Shown one piece after another: positions 48,734 to 57,542 of a DNA stretch of 64,000 nt. The translations under genes and the position numbers were made by a program. Source of the DNA: Fidelibacterota bacterium (GTDB taxonomy: Bacteria; Fidelibacterota; UBA2242; JAFGTP01). The stretch spans positions 61,875-125,874 of the forward strand of contig JAFGTP010000066.1 in NCBI GenBank assembly GCA_016934035.1. The letters run 5' to 3'. A model generated the notes under the pieces. That model was not told the origin of the DNA. It saw only the letters and a program-made list of their open reading frames with translations, and made no database searches. The first letter of the stretch is position 1, and each line of letters begins with the position of its first letter.

Positions 48734-49128
48734 CGAAGAGCGCTCACAATCATATGCCCTAAAACAGATCCCGCAAAATCAACGGTCAGGTCTTTAAGGC
48801 TGAAATATTTGGAAGGTCCTCGGAAATCCAGTATTTCCTTTCCCAAACCCAGGGAAAAAGAAATTCCATAGGAAGCATAAAGGTTGTTTTCAAAGGACAG
48901 GCTTGTGTAGTTATCCTGATAATAATGGTGGGTAATAAATATAAAGGTCGAGGTAGTCAGATGTTGCAATTTATCATGGGCCAGCCAATGGTCGTCAGTG
49001 CGCCATAAATTTTGACGGAAATTTTTTTCCAGTTTAAATAGCGTAGTTTTTTCCATGTCCCCGGCATTGAGGGATAGTCCAGAAAGCAATAAAACTGCCA
49101 GCAGATATTTGGTATACTTACATCTCAT
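48730..49128 (-). CDS. DUF2279/YfiM-like small periplasmic protein
   Basis: The 132-residue protein has an N-terminal signal (1-22, LNAG). A conserved pattern follows: HDKLQHLTTS, SFSLGLGKEILDFRG and SLKDLTVDFAGSVLGH. These match the DKxxH...GxxKExxD...SxxDxxxDxxG arrangement of the YfiM/DUF2279 group, small envelope proteins of unknown function. It is the first gene of the run reaching to the PNPOx-UbiA gene; the 81 bases before the next gene upstream probably hold its promoter, but no clear boxes stand out. Confidence 0.7.
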   Translation of the reverse strand: MRCKYTKYLLAVLLLSGLSLNAGDMEKTTLFKLEKNFRQNLWRTDDHWLAHDKLQHLTTSTFIFITHHYYQDNYTSLSFENNLYASYGISFSLGLGKEILDFRGPSKYFSLKDLTVDFAGSVLGHMIVSALR

Positions 49129-49209
49129 TTTAGTTATCGGTGTTCAATTAAAATCAAGGGATAATTTAACGATCTTTCAGGTAAAAACCATCATTTATGC
49201 AGATTTCCC

Positions 49210-50562
49210 CTAGAAAATGCCTATTGAGGATAAAAACACAAAGAGTATGATCACCGGTACAACGAAACGAATCAGGAAAAACCATAAATTGAGCAGGGGT
49301 TCAGAGATTTTTAATCCCTCTCTGAGATTTGAATATACCTGGTCTTTTTTCCAGACCCAGCCAACAAAGATGGAAATCAGCAGCCCTCCCAGCGGAAGCA
49401 GGATATTTGAGGCAAGAAAATCCATGATACCGAAGAAGTTCAATCCAAATATTTTCAAATCACTGATCAGTCCGAAAGAAAGGGCAACAGGAATTCCAAT
49501 TAAAAAAACGATAAATCCGAAGCAGATTGTAGCAATTTTTCGAGAAATTTTAAATTCATCCACTACATAGGCAGTGATAACTTCAAGCAGTGAAATGGTC
49601 GATGTTAAAGCGGCAATGGATAACAGGATAAAGAACAATATGCGGAACAGATAGCCGCCGGGAATTGAATTGAACAGCACCGGCAGGATATTAAAAATCA
49701 AAGCAGGCCCTTGTTCCGGCTGCATGCCGAGTGCAAATAATGCCGGAAAAATCATGAATCCCGCCAGTAATGCTACCAGGGTATCCAAGGCAACAATGTT
49801 GACGGCACAACCGGCAATATCATCCTTTTTGGACATATAACTTCCATAGGTCATCAGGGCCCCCATTCCCAGGCTCAGGGAGAAAAAAGCCTGTCCAAGG
49901 GCCAGAAGTACGGTTTGTGGCCGAATGGCTGAAAAATCCACTTTAATGAGGTATTTTATACCCTTCATCGATCCGGGTAACGTCACACCACGCATTACCA
50001 GAATTACAATAAAAATTAATAACAGAGGCATGAGAAATTTGCTGGATTTTTCAATCCCTTTTTGAACACCAAACATGATAATGATGACAGAGAGGACCAT
50101 GAACCCAAAACTGTAGAAAACAGACCATCTGGCTGAGGCTGACAAGGAACCAAATAGTGCAGCTGCTTTTTCCGGATTTTCCATAGGCGCAAAAACATTT
50201 TTCAGAGATTCAATAATATATCCCAGACTCCAGCCGGCAATAACATTGTAGTAGGAGAGAATAACAAACCCTGCAAGGACCCCCAAAAACCCAATTGATA
50301 CCCAAAATGGATTCCCACGGGTAAGACTGCGAAAACTACCGACCGGGTTTTTTCGGGCCGTCCGTCCAATTAATATTTCAGCAATTACTGCAGGTATTCC
50401 GACAACTAAAACCCCGAAAAGATAAAGAAGAATAAAAACTGCTCCGCCATTTTCGCCAACCAAATATGGAAATTTCCATATATTACCCAATCCAACTGCA
50501 CTGCCGGCAGCTGCTAATATAAACCCGAGTTTCGAACCCCATTGTTCTCTTTGATTTATCAT
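49210..50562 (-). CDS. Neurotransmitter:sodium symporter (NSS/SNF) family transporter
   Basis: The 450-residue protein has 11 predicted membrane helices, the usual count for bacterial members. The N-terminal signature WGSKLGFILAAAGSAVGLGNIWKFPYL (read in two parts) carries the sodium- and substrate-binding residues of the LeuT fold. These transporters import amino acids or related amines with Na+. The substrate cannot be told from the sequence. The start overlaps the DUF5683 gene by four bases, making it the last gene of the PPC-lipid kinase-DUF5683-transporter run. Confidence 0.92.
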   Translation of the reverse strand: MINQREQWGSKLGFILAAAGSAVGLGNIWKFPYLVGENGGAVFILLYLFGVLVVGIPAVIAEILIGRTARKNPVGSFRSLTRGNPFWVSIGFLGVLAGFVILSYYNVIAGWSLGYIIESLKNVFAPMENPEKAAALFGSLSASARWSVFYSFGFMVLSVIIIMFGVQKGIEKSSKFLMPLLLIFIVILVMRGVTLPGSMKGIKYLIKVDFSAIRPQTVLLALGQAFFSLSLGMGALMTYGSYMSKKDDIAGCAVNIVALDTLVALLAGFMIFPALFALGMQPEQGPALIFNILPVLFNSIPGGYLFRILFFILLSIAALTSTISLLEVITAYVVDEFKISRKIATICFGFIVFLIGIPVALSFGLISDLKIFGLNFFGIMDFLASNILLPLGGLLISIFVGWVWKKDQVYSNLREGLKISEPLLNLWFFLIRFVVPVIILFVFLSSIGIF

Positions 50563-51182
50563 TTCTTTAACCCCTGTATCGGAATGGAAAAACGGATTCC
50601 ATTACTTTTTATTTGACTGTCATTAATAAATTCCAAATCCCCTTTGGGAAAATCGGAAAGATGTGCGTCGACATAACAATCCAGCATGGCCATGATATAG
50701 ACCCCGGCGCACCACCAGATTCTCTTGTTTCTTTGTTCTTCGGGCCGCCAGTAATTCCTTTTCAGATTGTAATCGGTCGAATCCCTTAACATTGCTGTGC
50801 GGGCTTCCGGTTCCATGGCAAACCACTTTTCATCACCGATTTTCTCTTTGAGCCTATTGATGTTTGGCCTGACAATATCATCATATTCTTTCTGGAAGGC
50901 CAAAACCTGCTGCACACAATATACTTCCGCAGCAAAATAGATCAATCCCTTGACAGGTTTCCGGACATACATCTGCCCTAAACCGGGAGTCATGATGGAA
51001 AAAATCATGGCTCTTTTGGGAGAATAAGCTCCATTGGAATCGGCTGCCCAAAAATGAAATTTGCCACCATCGTGAGGAGGGGATAATTTTCGGCCAGCAT
51101 TCGATGGCGCTAATACCTCGGTGCTGTCCTGTGCAAACAGGGCGGCTGTCAGCAGAATTAATATGAAACCCATTTTTTTCAT
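50559..51182 (-). CDS. DUF5683 domain envelope protein
   Basis: The 207-residue protein has a signal peptide (1-17, ALFAQ). The conserved motif SPKRAMIFSIMTPGLGQMYVRKPVKG, read in two parts near 53-78, defines DUF5683, a small family of FCB bacteria with a hydrophobic helical pair. A further hydrophobic helix (RIWWCAGVYIMAMLDCYVDAHL) and a short C-terminal strand region follow. Function is unknown; it is often found near envelope genes. It overlaps the lipid kinase by one base and the transporter by four. Confidence 0.75.
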   Translation of the reverse strand: MKKMGFILILLTAALFAQDSTEVLAPSNAGRKLSPPHDGGKFHFWAADSNGAYSPKRAMIFSIMTPGLGQMYVRKPVKGLIYFAAEVYCVQQVLAFQKEYDDIVRPNINRLKEKIGDEKWFAMEPEARTAMLRDSTDYNLKRNYWRPEEQRNKRIWWCAGVYIMAMLDCYVDAHLSDFPKGDLEFINDSQIKSNGIRFSIPIQGLKK

Positions 51183-52081
51183 TAATAAATAATTTCTATG
51201 GCTTTTTCCACGACTTCCAGGTTGATCTGATCAGATTCGGGAAAGTATAATTCTCCGTCATAATGTCCCGGCATTTTCCCCCGGCTGGTCAGTATAATTT
51301 TTTTACCTTTGATTATTTGTACTTCATCTAAAGAGTCGACGGTGCCATCTTTCAGGCGTTTCAGATTGCGTACAATTTTGGTTTTACTAATATTATTGAC
51401 AACACATAAATCCAAAAGCCCATCGTTGATTTCGGCATAAGGATTCAGGTTCAGCCCACCCCCGCAGTATTTACCATTCCCGATCGCCGTCAGAAAAACT
51501 GCATCGGCCGGGATTTCTCGGTCATCAACTGTAATTTGCATTCTCATCGGTTTCCATAACACCAAACATTCCAGCAGAGAAAGGTAATAAGAGGATGGTC
51601 CTTTGATTACTTTGCGATTGAAATTTCGTTGATTGACAAAACCGTCAAACCCGATACCCACACCATTCATAAAATACCGTCCGTCAATTTTGCCGACGTC
51701 AATGGTTTCTGTCTGAAATCGGATAATTTTATCAATGGTTTCTTTGATATCTTCATGGAAATTGATGACCCTGGCAAAATCATTTCCCCGGCCTTCGGGT
51801 ATGATTCCCATGACCCTTCCACAGCCGACAACACCATTTAGCACTTCATTGATGGTGCCGTCTCCACCCATAGCGATGACTGCATCATACTCTTTTACAT
51901 GGCTTTCTGCCAATTTGATGGCATGGGTGCTGTATTCACTATAAAACAGGTCAAACTGATGACCGTTTAAAGTGCCCAGGTATTCTTTTAAAATGGGAAT
52001 TTTTCGAGCGGTTTTTCCTTTGCCGGCCTTCGGGTTAATAATGACACAGAATTTATTTTTCAAATATTCCTCCGCAGCCAT
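51182..52081 (-). CDS. Diacylglycerol/lipid kinase family protein (YegS/BmrU-like)
   Basis: In this 299-residue protein, the N-terminal DAGK catalytic domain shows INPKAGKGK (residue 15 onward) and the nucleotide-binding GGDGTINEVLNGV. A C-terminal beta-rich domain includes GNGKYCGGGLNLNPYAEINDGLLD. These soluble kinases phosphorylate diacylglycerol or related lipids at the membrane using ATP. It lies five bases after the PPC gene and overlaps the DUF5683 gene by one base. The lipid substrate is unknown; the archaeal-like isoprenoid genes further downstream make this worth noting, though there is no direct link. Confidence 0.88.
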   Translation of the reverse strand: MAAEEYLKNKFCVIINPKAGKGKTARKIPILKEYLGTLNGHQFDLFYSEYSTHAIKLAESHVKEYDAVIAMGGDGTINEVLNGVVGCGRVMGIIPEGRGNDFARVINFHEDIKETIDKIIRFQTETIDVGKIDGRYFMNGVGIGFDGFVNQRNFNRKVIKGPSSYYLSLLECLVLWKPMRMQITVDDREIPADAVFLTAIGNGKYCGGGLNLNPYAEINDGLLDLCVVNNISKTKIVRNLKRLKDGTVDSLDEVQIIKGKKIILTSRGKMPGHYDGELYFPESDQINLEVVEKAIEIIY

Positions 52082-52086
52082 GGTTT

Positions 52087-52509
52087 TTAATCAATATTCC
52101 AAACCTGAAGATTGGTATCCTGGTCCAATCGACGCTCGATCAAAATTTCTGCTGGATAGATAAAAAGTTCCAGTGTTCCGGTAATTTCACACTGCTGCAG
52201 ATGACCGCCATAGCCTCGAAAGTTTTCATCAGCCAGAGAGACATGAAAGTGAGCATAGGGTTTTCCATCTTTCAGCGTAATATTGCCCTGCAGGGCCAGA
52301 ATTTCAAAATCACCGGTTAATTCCTTTTCAATGTAGGTTTTTTCTGCGGGAATATAATAAGCAAGCACAGGATTTTTCACAGCGCCAATCCCTTTTACAT
52401 CGGCTGTTTTTATCCCTGTGAGGGCCAGAAATTCCATCAATTGTGCCGGAAAATTTTCTCCCTTGTCAATTCTTAATAAATAATTTTGACCGGATTTTCT
52501 ATACTTCAT
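52087..52509 (-). CDS. PPC/DUF296 domain protein
   Basis: The protein has 140 residues, nearly all one PPC (plants and prokaryotes conserved) domain. Visible features are the GIGAVKNPVLAYY strand and the HFHVSLADENFRGYGGHL segment with the histidines proposed to bind metal. Stand-alone bacterial members form trimers; their role is unknown, although plant relatives with AT-hooks bind DNA. No AT-hook is present here. It is the first gene of the lipid kinase/transporter run and follows the gcvPB terminator. Confidence 0.85.
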   Translation of the reverse strand: MKYRKSGQNYLLRIDKGENFPAQLMEFLALTGIKTADVKGIGAVKNPVLAYYIPAEKTYIEKELTGDFEILALQGNITLKDGKPYAHFHVSLADENFRGYGGHLQQCEITGTLELFIYPAEILIERRLDQDTNLQVWNID

Positions 52510-52526
52510 GGTTGTGCCTTTAAAAC

Positions 52527-52553
52527 GAAAAGCGGTGAGATTTTCACCGCTTT
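52527..52553 (-). terminator. Terminator of gcvPB
   Basis: AAAGCGGTGA (52529-52538) and TCACCGCTTT (52544-52553) form a perfect 10-base stem with a five-base loop. On the minus strand it is followed by TTTTCGTTTT, four bases after the gcvPB stop codon. Confidence 0.8.
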
Positions 52554-52556
52554 AAC

Positions 52557-54011
52557 TTAATTATGAGTTGTTTTCTTATATCGACAATTCACTTCTTTGT
52601 TGGCTTTCACTTCATCAAGACGGCGAACCGGTGTCGAAACAGGCGCATTGTGCAGCAATTCCGGATTTTCCCGGGCTTCCCGATCGATCTTTTTCATGAT
52701 TTCAATAAATCGGTCTAGGGTCTCAAGACTTTCGGATTCTGTAGGTTCGATCATCAGGGCTTCATGTACGATGAGTGGAAAATAAACCGTGGGCGCATGC
52801 ATGCCATAGTCCAACAATCTTTTTGCAATATCCAGTGTTTTCACACCGTAATTTTTCTTGTGGTTTTCTCCGCTGGCTACAAATTCATGCATGTTTTGGT
52901 TATTAAAGGGAATTTCATAAACATCTTCCAGAGCTTTTTTAATGTAGTTGGCATTTAGAATAGCATTTCTGGAAACGCTGGACAATCCCTCCAACCCCAG
53001 AGACCGTATGTAAACATAGGCCCGCACGATGACACTGAAATTTCCACTAGAGCCCAAGACTGGCCCAATGGAATCCGGAATGTCGGATAGCAACTGGTAT
53101 TTTTCCCCCACTTTGGCAATTCTGGGCGTCGGCAGGTATTTTGCCAGTTTTTCAACCACCGCAACAGGGCCGCTTCCGGGGCCACCGCCGCCATGGGGTG
53201 TTGAGAATGTTTTGTGTAAGTTTAAATGGGAAATATCAAAGCCCATATCTCCCTGACGGACAATGCCCAGCAGGGCATTCATGTTGGCACCGTCCATATA
53301 CATTAGCCCGTCATAACGATGAACAATGTCACAGATCTTTTCAACATTTTTTTCAAAAATCCCGAGGGTATTGGGATTAGTCAGCATCATACCCGCAACT
53401 TCTGCATTCATTTTTGCTTCCAGGTCCGCAGTATCTACTGTTCCGTCGGGCAAAGAGGCAACATTGATGGCTTCAAAACCACAGGCGGCAACGGAAGACG
53501 GGTTTGTGCCATGGGCAGAATCGGGAACCAGAATATATTTTCGATGTTCGCCTTTTGACTCATGATATTTCTTCATGATGGAAACACCAACAAATTCTCC
53601 ATGGGATCCTGCTGCCGGCTGCAAGGTTACGGAATGCATACCTGTCAGTTGTGCCAGGTACTGTTCCAGTTCAAACATAATTTGTAGCGCTCCCTGCACC
53701 GATTCATCATCCTGATTGGGGTTGATTTCTGTTAAACCGGTCAGGGATGCCAGTTTATCATTTATTTTCGGATTGTATTTCATGGTGCAGGAACCCAGAG
53801 GGTAAAAATCCTTGTCAACATGATGGTTGAGATTTGATAAATTGACGAAGTGACGAACCACCTCGGGCTCGGAGACTTCCGGCAATTCAGCGTCCGTCGC
53901 CCGTAATAAGGCTTGCGGTAATATTTCCGAAGGTTTTTTCAGGCCTTCTATTTCCGGTAGAGAATAGCCTACTTTCCCCGGACATGAATGTTCAAATATT
54001 AATTTTTCCAT
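52557..54011 (-). CDS. gcvPB: Glycine dehydrogenase (decarboxylating) subunit 2
   Basis: The 484-residue protein is the usual size for the C-terminal half of glycine decarboxylase. The PLP-binding Lys267 lies in LHKTFSTPHGGGG; HLGSCTMKYNPK-type and SAHGTNPSS motifs are also clear. With GcvPA it decarboxylates glycine, passing the aminomethyl group to GcvH. Subunit 1, gcvH and gcvT are not in the window, so the system must be dispersed. GGAGG lies just before the ATG. It is 46 bases downstream of alaS and could be co-transcribed with it, ending at the hairpin at 52527. Confidence 0.96.
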   Translation of the reverse strand: MEKLIFEHSCPGKVGYSLPEIEGLKKPSEILPQALLRATDAELPEVSEPEVVRHFVNLSNLNHHVDKDFYPLGSCTMKYNPKINDKLASLTGLTEINPNQDDESVQGALQIMFELEQYLAQLTGMHSVTLQPAAGSHGEFVGVSIMKKYHESKGEHRKYILVPDSAHGTNPSSVAACGFEAINVASLPDGTVDTADLEAKMNAEVAGMMLTNPNTLGIFEKNVEKICDIVHRYDGLMYMDGANMNALLGIVRQGDMGFDISHLNLHKTFSTPHGGGGPGSGPVAVVEKLAKYLPTPRIAKVGEKYQLLSDIPDSIGPVLGSSGNFSVIVRAYVYIRSLGLEGLSSVSRNAILNANYIKKALEDVYEIPFNNQNMHEFVASGENHKKNYGVKTLDIAKRLLDYGMHAPTVYFPLIVHEALMIEPTESESLETLDRFIEIMKKIDREARENPELLHNAPVSTPVRRLDEVKANKEVNCRYKKTTHN

Positions 54012-54057
54012 GCTCCCTCCTTTTAAGAGTCATCGGTCTACGGCAGACGGTTCCCGG

Positions 54058-56670
54058 CTACCGGACTTTTTCTTTTATAATTTCATAAAATTTTTCAAAA
54101 GCCTGATCCAGTTTTGAAACATCTTTACCGCCGGCTGTGGCCATATGCGGACGACCGCCGCCACCGCCGCCCAGGACATTTCCCATCTCTCTCACGATAT
54201 CGCCGGCTTTCAAATTGTATTTTTTGATTGTATCATCGGTCACCATGACCGCCAGTAATGGTTTGTCATTCACCACTGAAGCAATCGCGCCGACACCTTC
54301 GCCCAGTTTGCTGCGCACGATATCACCGATTTCTTTTAACTGGTTCATATCGACACCTTCAATTCTGTGAGTCAGCGCTTTGATGTCTCCAATTTTTTCC
54401 GCTTTTTCAATCAGATCATCCAGTTCGTATTTCCAGGTTTTTTGCTGTAATTCCTGAATTTGTTTTTGCAGGGATTTGATTTCCCCCTGCAACGACTGTA
54501 CCCGAGCCACAACGGTCTCTTTGGATGCAGAGAGCATGTGCTCAATTTCACGTAAAAGTTTTTCATTTTCACGAGTTATTTGATATGCTTTTTCACCGGT
54601 AACAGCTTCGATTCGGCGAACACCCGAGGCCACGGAAGATTCGGAAAGGATTCGGAAAAGGCCAATATCCCCGGTAGCAGTAACATGTTTTCCACCGCAT
54701 AATTCCATGGAAAAGCCCTCCACCTGAACCACTCTTACGGTCTCTCCGTATTTTTCACCAAAGAGAGCAGTTGCCCCCATTTCTTTGGCTGCGCTCATGG
54801 GCATGTAACTTTTTGTCAGGCGAAGGTTTTTACGAATGACCGCATTCACAATTTTTTCAACTTGTTCCAGTTCAGCGGGAGTCACTTTTTCATAATGGGT
54901 AAAATCAAAGCGTAAATGTTCCTCATTGACCAAGGAACCGGCCTGGTTGACGTGTTCACCGACAACCTGTTTCAAAGCTTTATGCATCAGGTGTGTGGCG
55001 GTGTGGTTTGCCCTGATTTTATCAGATTTTGCATCATCAACGGTCAGAGTCATTTCGACTCCGGGATTGAATTCTCCTTCGATAAGGTTTCCGATATGTA
55101 CGTGCGAATCGCCGGATTTTTGGGTATCCGTGACTGAAATTTTGAAACCCTCCCCGGTAATGGTGCCTGTGTCGCCGATTTCGCCACCGGATTCGGCATA
55201 AAATACTGTTTGGTCGAAAATGATGTTAATCGTTTCATCGAATATAAAATATTTTCGGACCCGGGCTAGACATTCATGATCGGTATAGCCCAGAAATTGA
55301 GAGTCATTACCTTCCGAGACCACAATCCATTTATTGGAAATATCACTCAGATCGGCGGTAAAACTTCGGCTGGCACGGGCCAGTTCCTTTTGCTTTTCCA
55401 TTTCCTTTTCAAAATTGACTGTATCGACTTTGAGGCCCTTCTCTTCGGAAATCAGCACCGTCAGGTCCAGGGGAAATCCATAGGTATCATAAAGCAAAAA
55501 GGCATCGGCACCTGAAATTATTTTTGAAGATTTGGTTTCATCCTTATCACAGATTTTTTCAAAGACATTCAAGCCCCGTTCCAGAGTCTCGCCAAAGGAC
55601 TCTTCCTCAGCTTTGATGACTTTTTCAACATGGGCTTTGCGCTCTTTGATTTCAGGAAACACTTCGCCATAGATTTCAATAACAGAATCGATCAACTGAT
55701 ACATAAAAGGCTGATGCATATTCAGCATTTTACCAAACCTTGCTGCCCGTCTCAACAGACGACGAATGACATAGCCCCGGCCTTCATTGCTGGGCAAGCC
55801 ACCATCAGCAATGGAAAAGGACATCATTTTGATGTGGTCTGCGATAACCCGGTGTGGAGTTCCATCTTTTTCTGTATATTCAACACCAGATATTTCTGCA
55901 ATCTTTTGAATGATTGGTTGAAATAAATCAGTATCGTAATTGGAATATTTATTTTGCATTACGGCAACGATACGCTCAAGTCCGGCACCGGTATCCACAT
56001 GTTTTCTGGGCAGGGTGTTCAGTTTTCCATCCTTATCACGATTGTACTGAATAAAGACAAGATTCCACAATTCAATCAGATCAGGATTACCAGCATTGAC
56101 CAGTTCTGCCGATTGTCCGGATATGTCCTCACCTTTATAGTAGTGTATTTCTGAACAGGGACCGCAGGGGCCCGTGTCCCCCATTTCCCAAAAATTGTCC
56201 TTTTCATCAAATTTTAATATTCGATCAGGATTAATATCAGTGACTTCTTTCCAGAGATTTGCGGCTTCATCATCATCGTGATATACCGTCGCCCACAAAC
56301 GGTCTTTTTCCAGTCCCCAAACTTCAGTGAATAGTTTCCAGGCATATTCAATCGCTTCTTTTTTATAATAGTCACCAAAGGACCAGTTGCCCAGCATTTC
56401 AAAAAAAGTATGATGGTATGTATCACGACCAACTTCTTCCAGGTCGTTGTGTTTACCACTGACTCGAATACATTTCTGTGTGTCTGCAACTCTTGGATGG
56501 TCGGCTTCTTCCTGGTTCAGGAAAATGGGTTTGAACTGGTTCATACCGGCATTGATAAATAATAGAGTCGGATCATCCTGCGGGATGACCGGGGAGCTGG
56601 GAACAATTTTATGGTCGTTGGTTTTGAAAAAATCTATAAATTCCTGTCTGATCTGCTTTGCTGTCTTCAT
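54058..56670 (-). CDS. alaS: Alanyl-tRNA synthetase
   Basis: The full-length protein has 870 residues. The N-terminal class II catalytic core (PTLLFINAGMNQFKPIFL, GNWSFGDYYK) is followed by the editing domain with HTATHLMHKAL and CGGKHVTATGDIG zinc ligands. The C-Ala/DHHA1 domain (GGGGGGRPHMATAGG) ends the protein, with a coiled coil before it. It charges tRNA-Ala and clears mischarged Ser or Gly. No T-box or other leader structure was seen in the 209 bases upstream, which hold only AT-rich sequence and the terminator of the next gene. Confidence 0.98.
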   Translation of the reverse strand: MKTAKQIRQEFIDFFKTNDHKIVPSSPVIPQDDPTLLFINAGMNQFKPIFLNQEEADHPRVADTQKCIRVSGKHNDLEEVGRDTYHHTFFEMLGNWSFGDYYKKEAIEYAWKLFTEVWGLEKDRLWATVYHDDDEAANLWKEVTDINPDRILKFDEKDNFWEMGDTGPCGPCSEIHYYKGEDISGQSAELVNAGNPDLIELWNLVFIQYNRDKDGKLNTLPRKHVDTGAGLERIVAVMQNKYSNYDTDLFQPIIQKIAEISGVEYTEKDGTPHRVIADHIKMMSFSIADGGLPSNEGRGYVIRRLLRRAARFGKMLNMHQPFMYQLIDSVIEIYGEVFPEIKERKAHVEKVIKAEEESFGETLERGLNVFEKICDKDETKSSKIISGADAFLLYDTYGFPLDLTVLISEEKGLKVDTVNFEKEMEKQKELARASRSFTADLSDISNKWIVVSEGNDSQFLGYTDHECLARVRKYFIFDETINIIFDQTVFYAESGGEIGDTGTITGEGFKISVTDTQKSGDSHVHIGNLIEGEFNPGVEMTLTVDDAKSDKIRANHTATHLMHKALKQVVGEHVNQAGSLVNEEHLRFDFTHYEKVTPAELEQVEKIVNAVIRKNLRLTKSYMPMSAAKEMGATALFGEKYGETVRVVQVEGFSMELCGGKHVTATGDIGLFRILSESSVASGVRRIEAVTGEKAYQITRENEKLLREIEHMLSASKETVVARVQSLQGEIKSLQKQIQELQQKTWKYELDDLIEKAEKIGDIKALTHRIEGVDMNQLKEIGDIVRSKLGEGVGAIASVVNDKPLLAVMVTDDTIKKYNLKAGDIVREMGNVLGGGGGGRPHMATAGGKDVSKLDQAFEKFYEIIKEKVR

Positions 56671-56825
56671 CTCTTCCCTGTTTAGTTTTTACTTTTTTCA
56701 ACATCATTCCTCGGAGATTTCTAAAATACCTGAGGTTTAGCGTGTTTTTCGTGTGAAAAGTTATTATCTATTGGGAAGTTTATCAAGATAATTTTTAGAA
56801 GGGGAGTTTACAGATTGTTGAAAAT

Positions 56826-56855
56826 AAAAAAGCAGGAACGATGTCCTGCTTTTTT
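56826..56855. terminator. Strong hairpin terminator after the outer-membrane protein gene
   Basis: AAAAAAGCAGGA (56826-56837) and TCCTGCTTTTTT (56844-56855) form a perfect 12-base stem with a six-base loop and T-tracts both ways. It serves the minus-strand gene that ends at 56880. Confidence 0.9.
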
Positions 56856-56879
56856 ATGGAAAATTTTATGGGTAAAATT

Positions 56880-57440
56880 TTATTTTTTCATATTGAAATA
56901 AAGACCGCCCTTGACCCCAAAAGTATTAAAGTCTTCAATGATGTCATAGGTTGCTTCAACAAAGGCCTCTTTACCGGCAACTTCAAGAGCATAACCAGCA
57001 AATACTGAAAAACCAAATTTGGATTCGGAATCATCATAGGTCTTTTTCTCAGTTGTATAAGACATGCCATTCCAAACAGGCCATTCGTATTCATATTCTA
57101 CTTTGACAATATTCATGGCAAGTCCGGCACCAGCATAAAGACCGGATACAAATTGTGCCAAATCATAATGAAAGTCGCAACCAACTTTAATATTTGAAAA
57201 ATGAAATTCATCCCAATCATCATCGCTGGCACGCCAATAATTTACAACAGGAAACAATCCAACTTTACCATCCATCAGTGAGCCGACCTGGGCTTTGGCT
57301 CCAACTTGGAGTCCCATATCAAGATTTTCAGGAAAAATAATTCCTACTGTGGGTGCAACGCCAAACAATCCGAATTCCTGGCCAAAAGTCAAAGAGACAG
57401 CCAAAATCATCATCACAACTAAAAGTTTTTTCATACTCAA
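56880..57440 (-). CDS. Small outer-membrane beta-barrel protein
   Basis: The 186-residue protein has a clear signal peptide (1-20, LTFGQ-E). Alternating hydrophobic/aromatic strands follow (VGAKAQVG, VNYWRASD, FGFSVFAGYALEV, GGLYFNM), typical of an eight- to ten-strand barrel of the OmpX/OprF-like kind. The family and function are not recognisable further. It stands alone between the amylase gene and the terminator at 56826. The 102 bases before it are AT-rich and contain GGAG before the start codon. Confidence 0.75.
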   Translation of the reverse strand: MSMKKLLVVMMILAVSLTFGQEFGLFGVAPTVGIIFPENLDMGLQVGAKAQVGSLMDGKVGLFPVVNYWRASDDDWDEFHFSNIKVGCDFHYDLAQFVSGLYAGAGLAMNIVKVEYEYEWPVWNGMSYTTEKKTYDDSESKFGFSVFAGYALEVAGKEAFVEATYDIIEDFNTFGVKGGLYFNMKK

Positions 57441-57542
57441 CTCCTTTTTATTTGTTACAAAATAATTGTCCTCAATTTATAAGGAGAATTATTAAATATC
57501 AACATAAATTAATGGATTTTATAAAAATCAACTTGCAATTCA

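Noticed and set aside
54012..54057. GC-rich stretch between alaS and gcvPB as a riboswitch or terminator
   Set aside because: Only a four-base stem (GTCT/AGAC) is seen; too short, and there is no T-tract or glycine riboswitch core.
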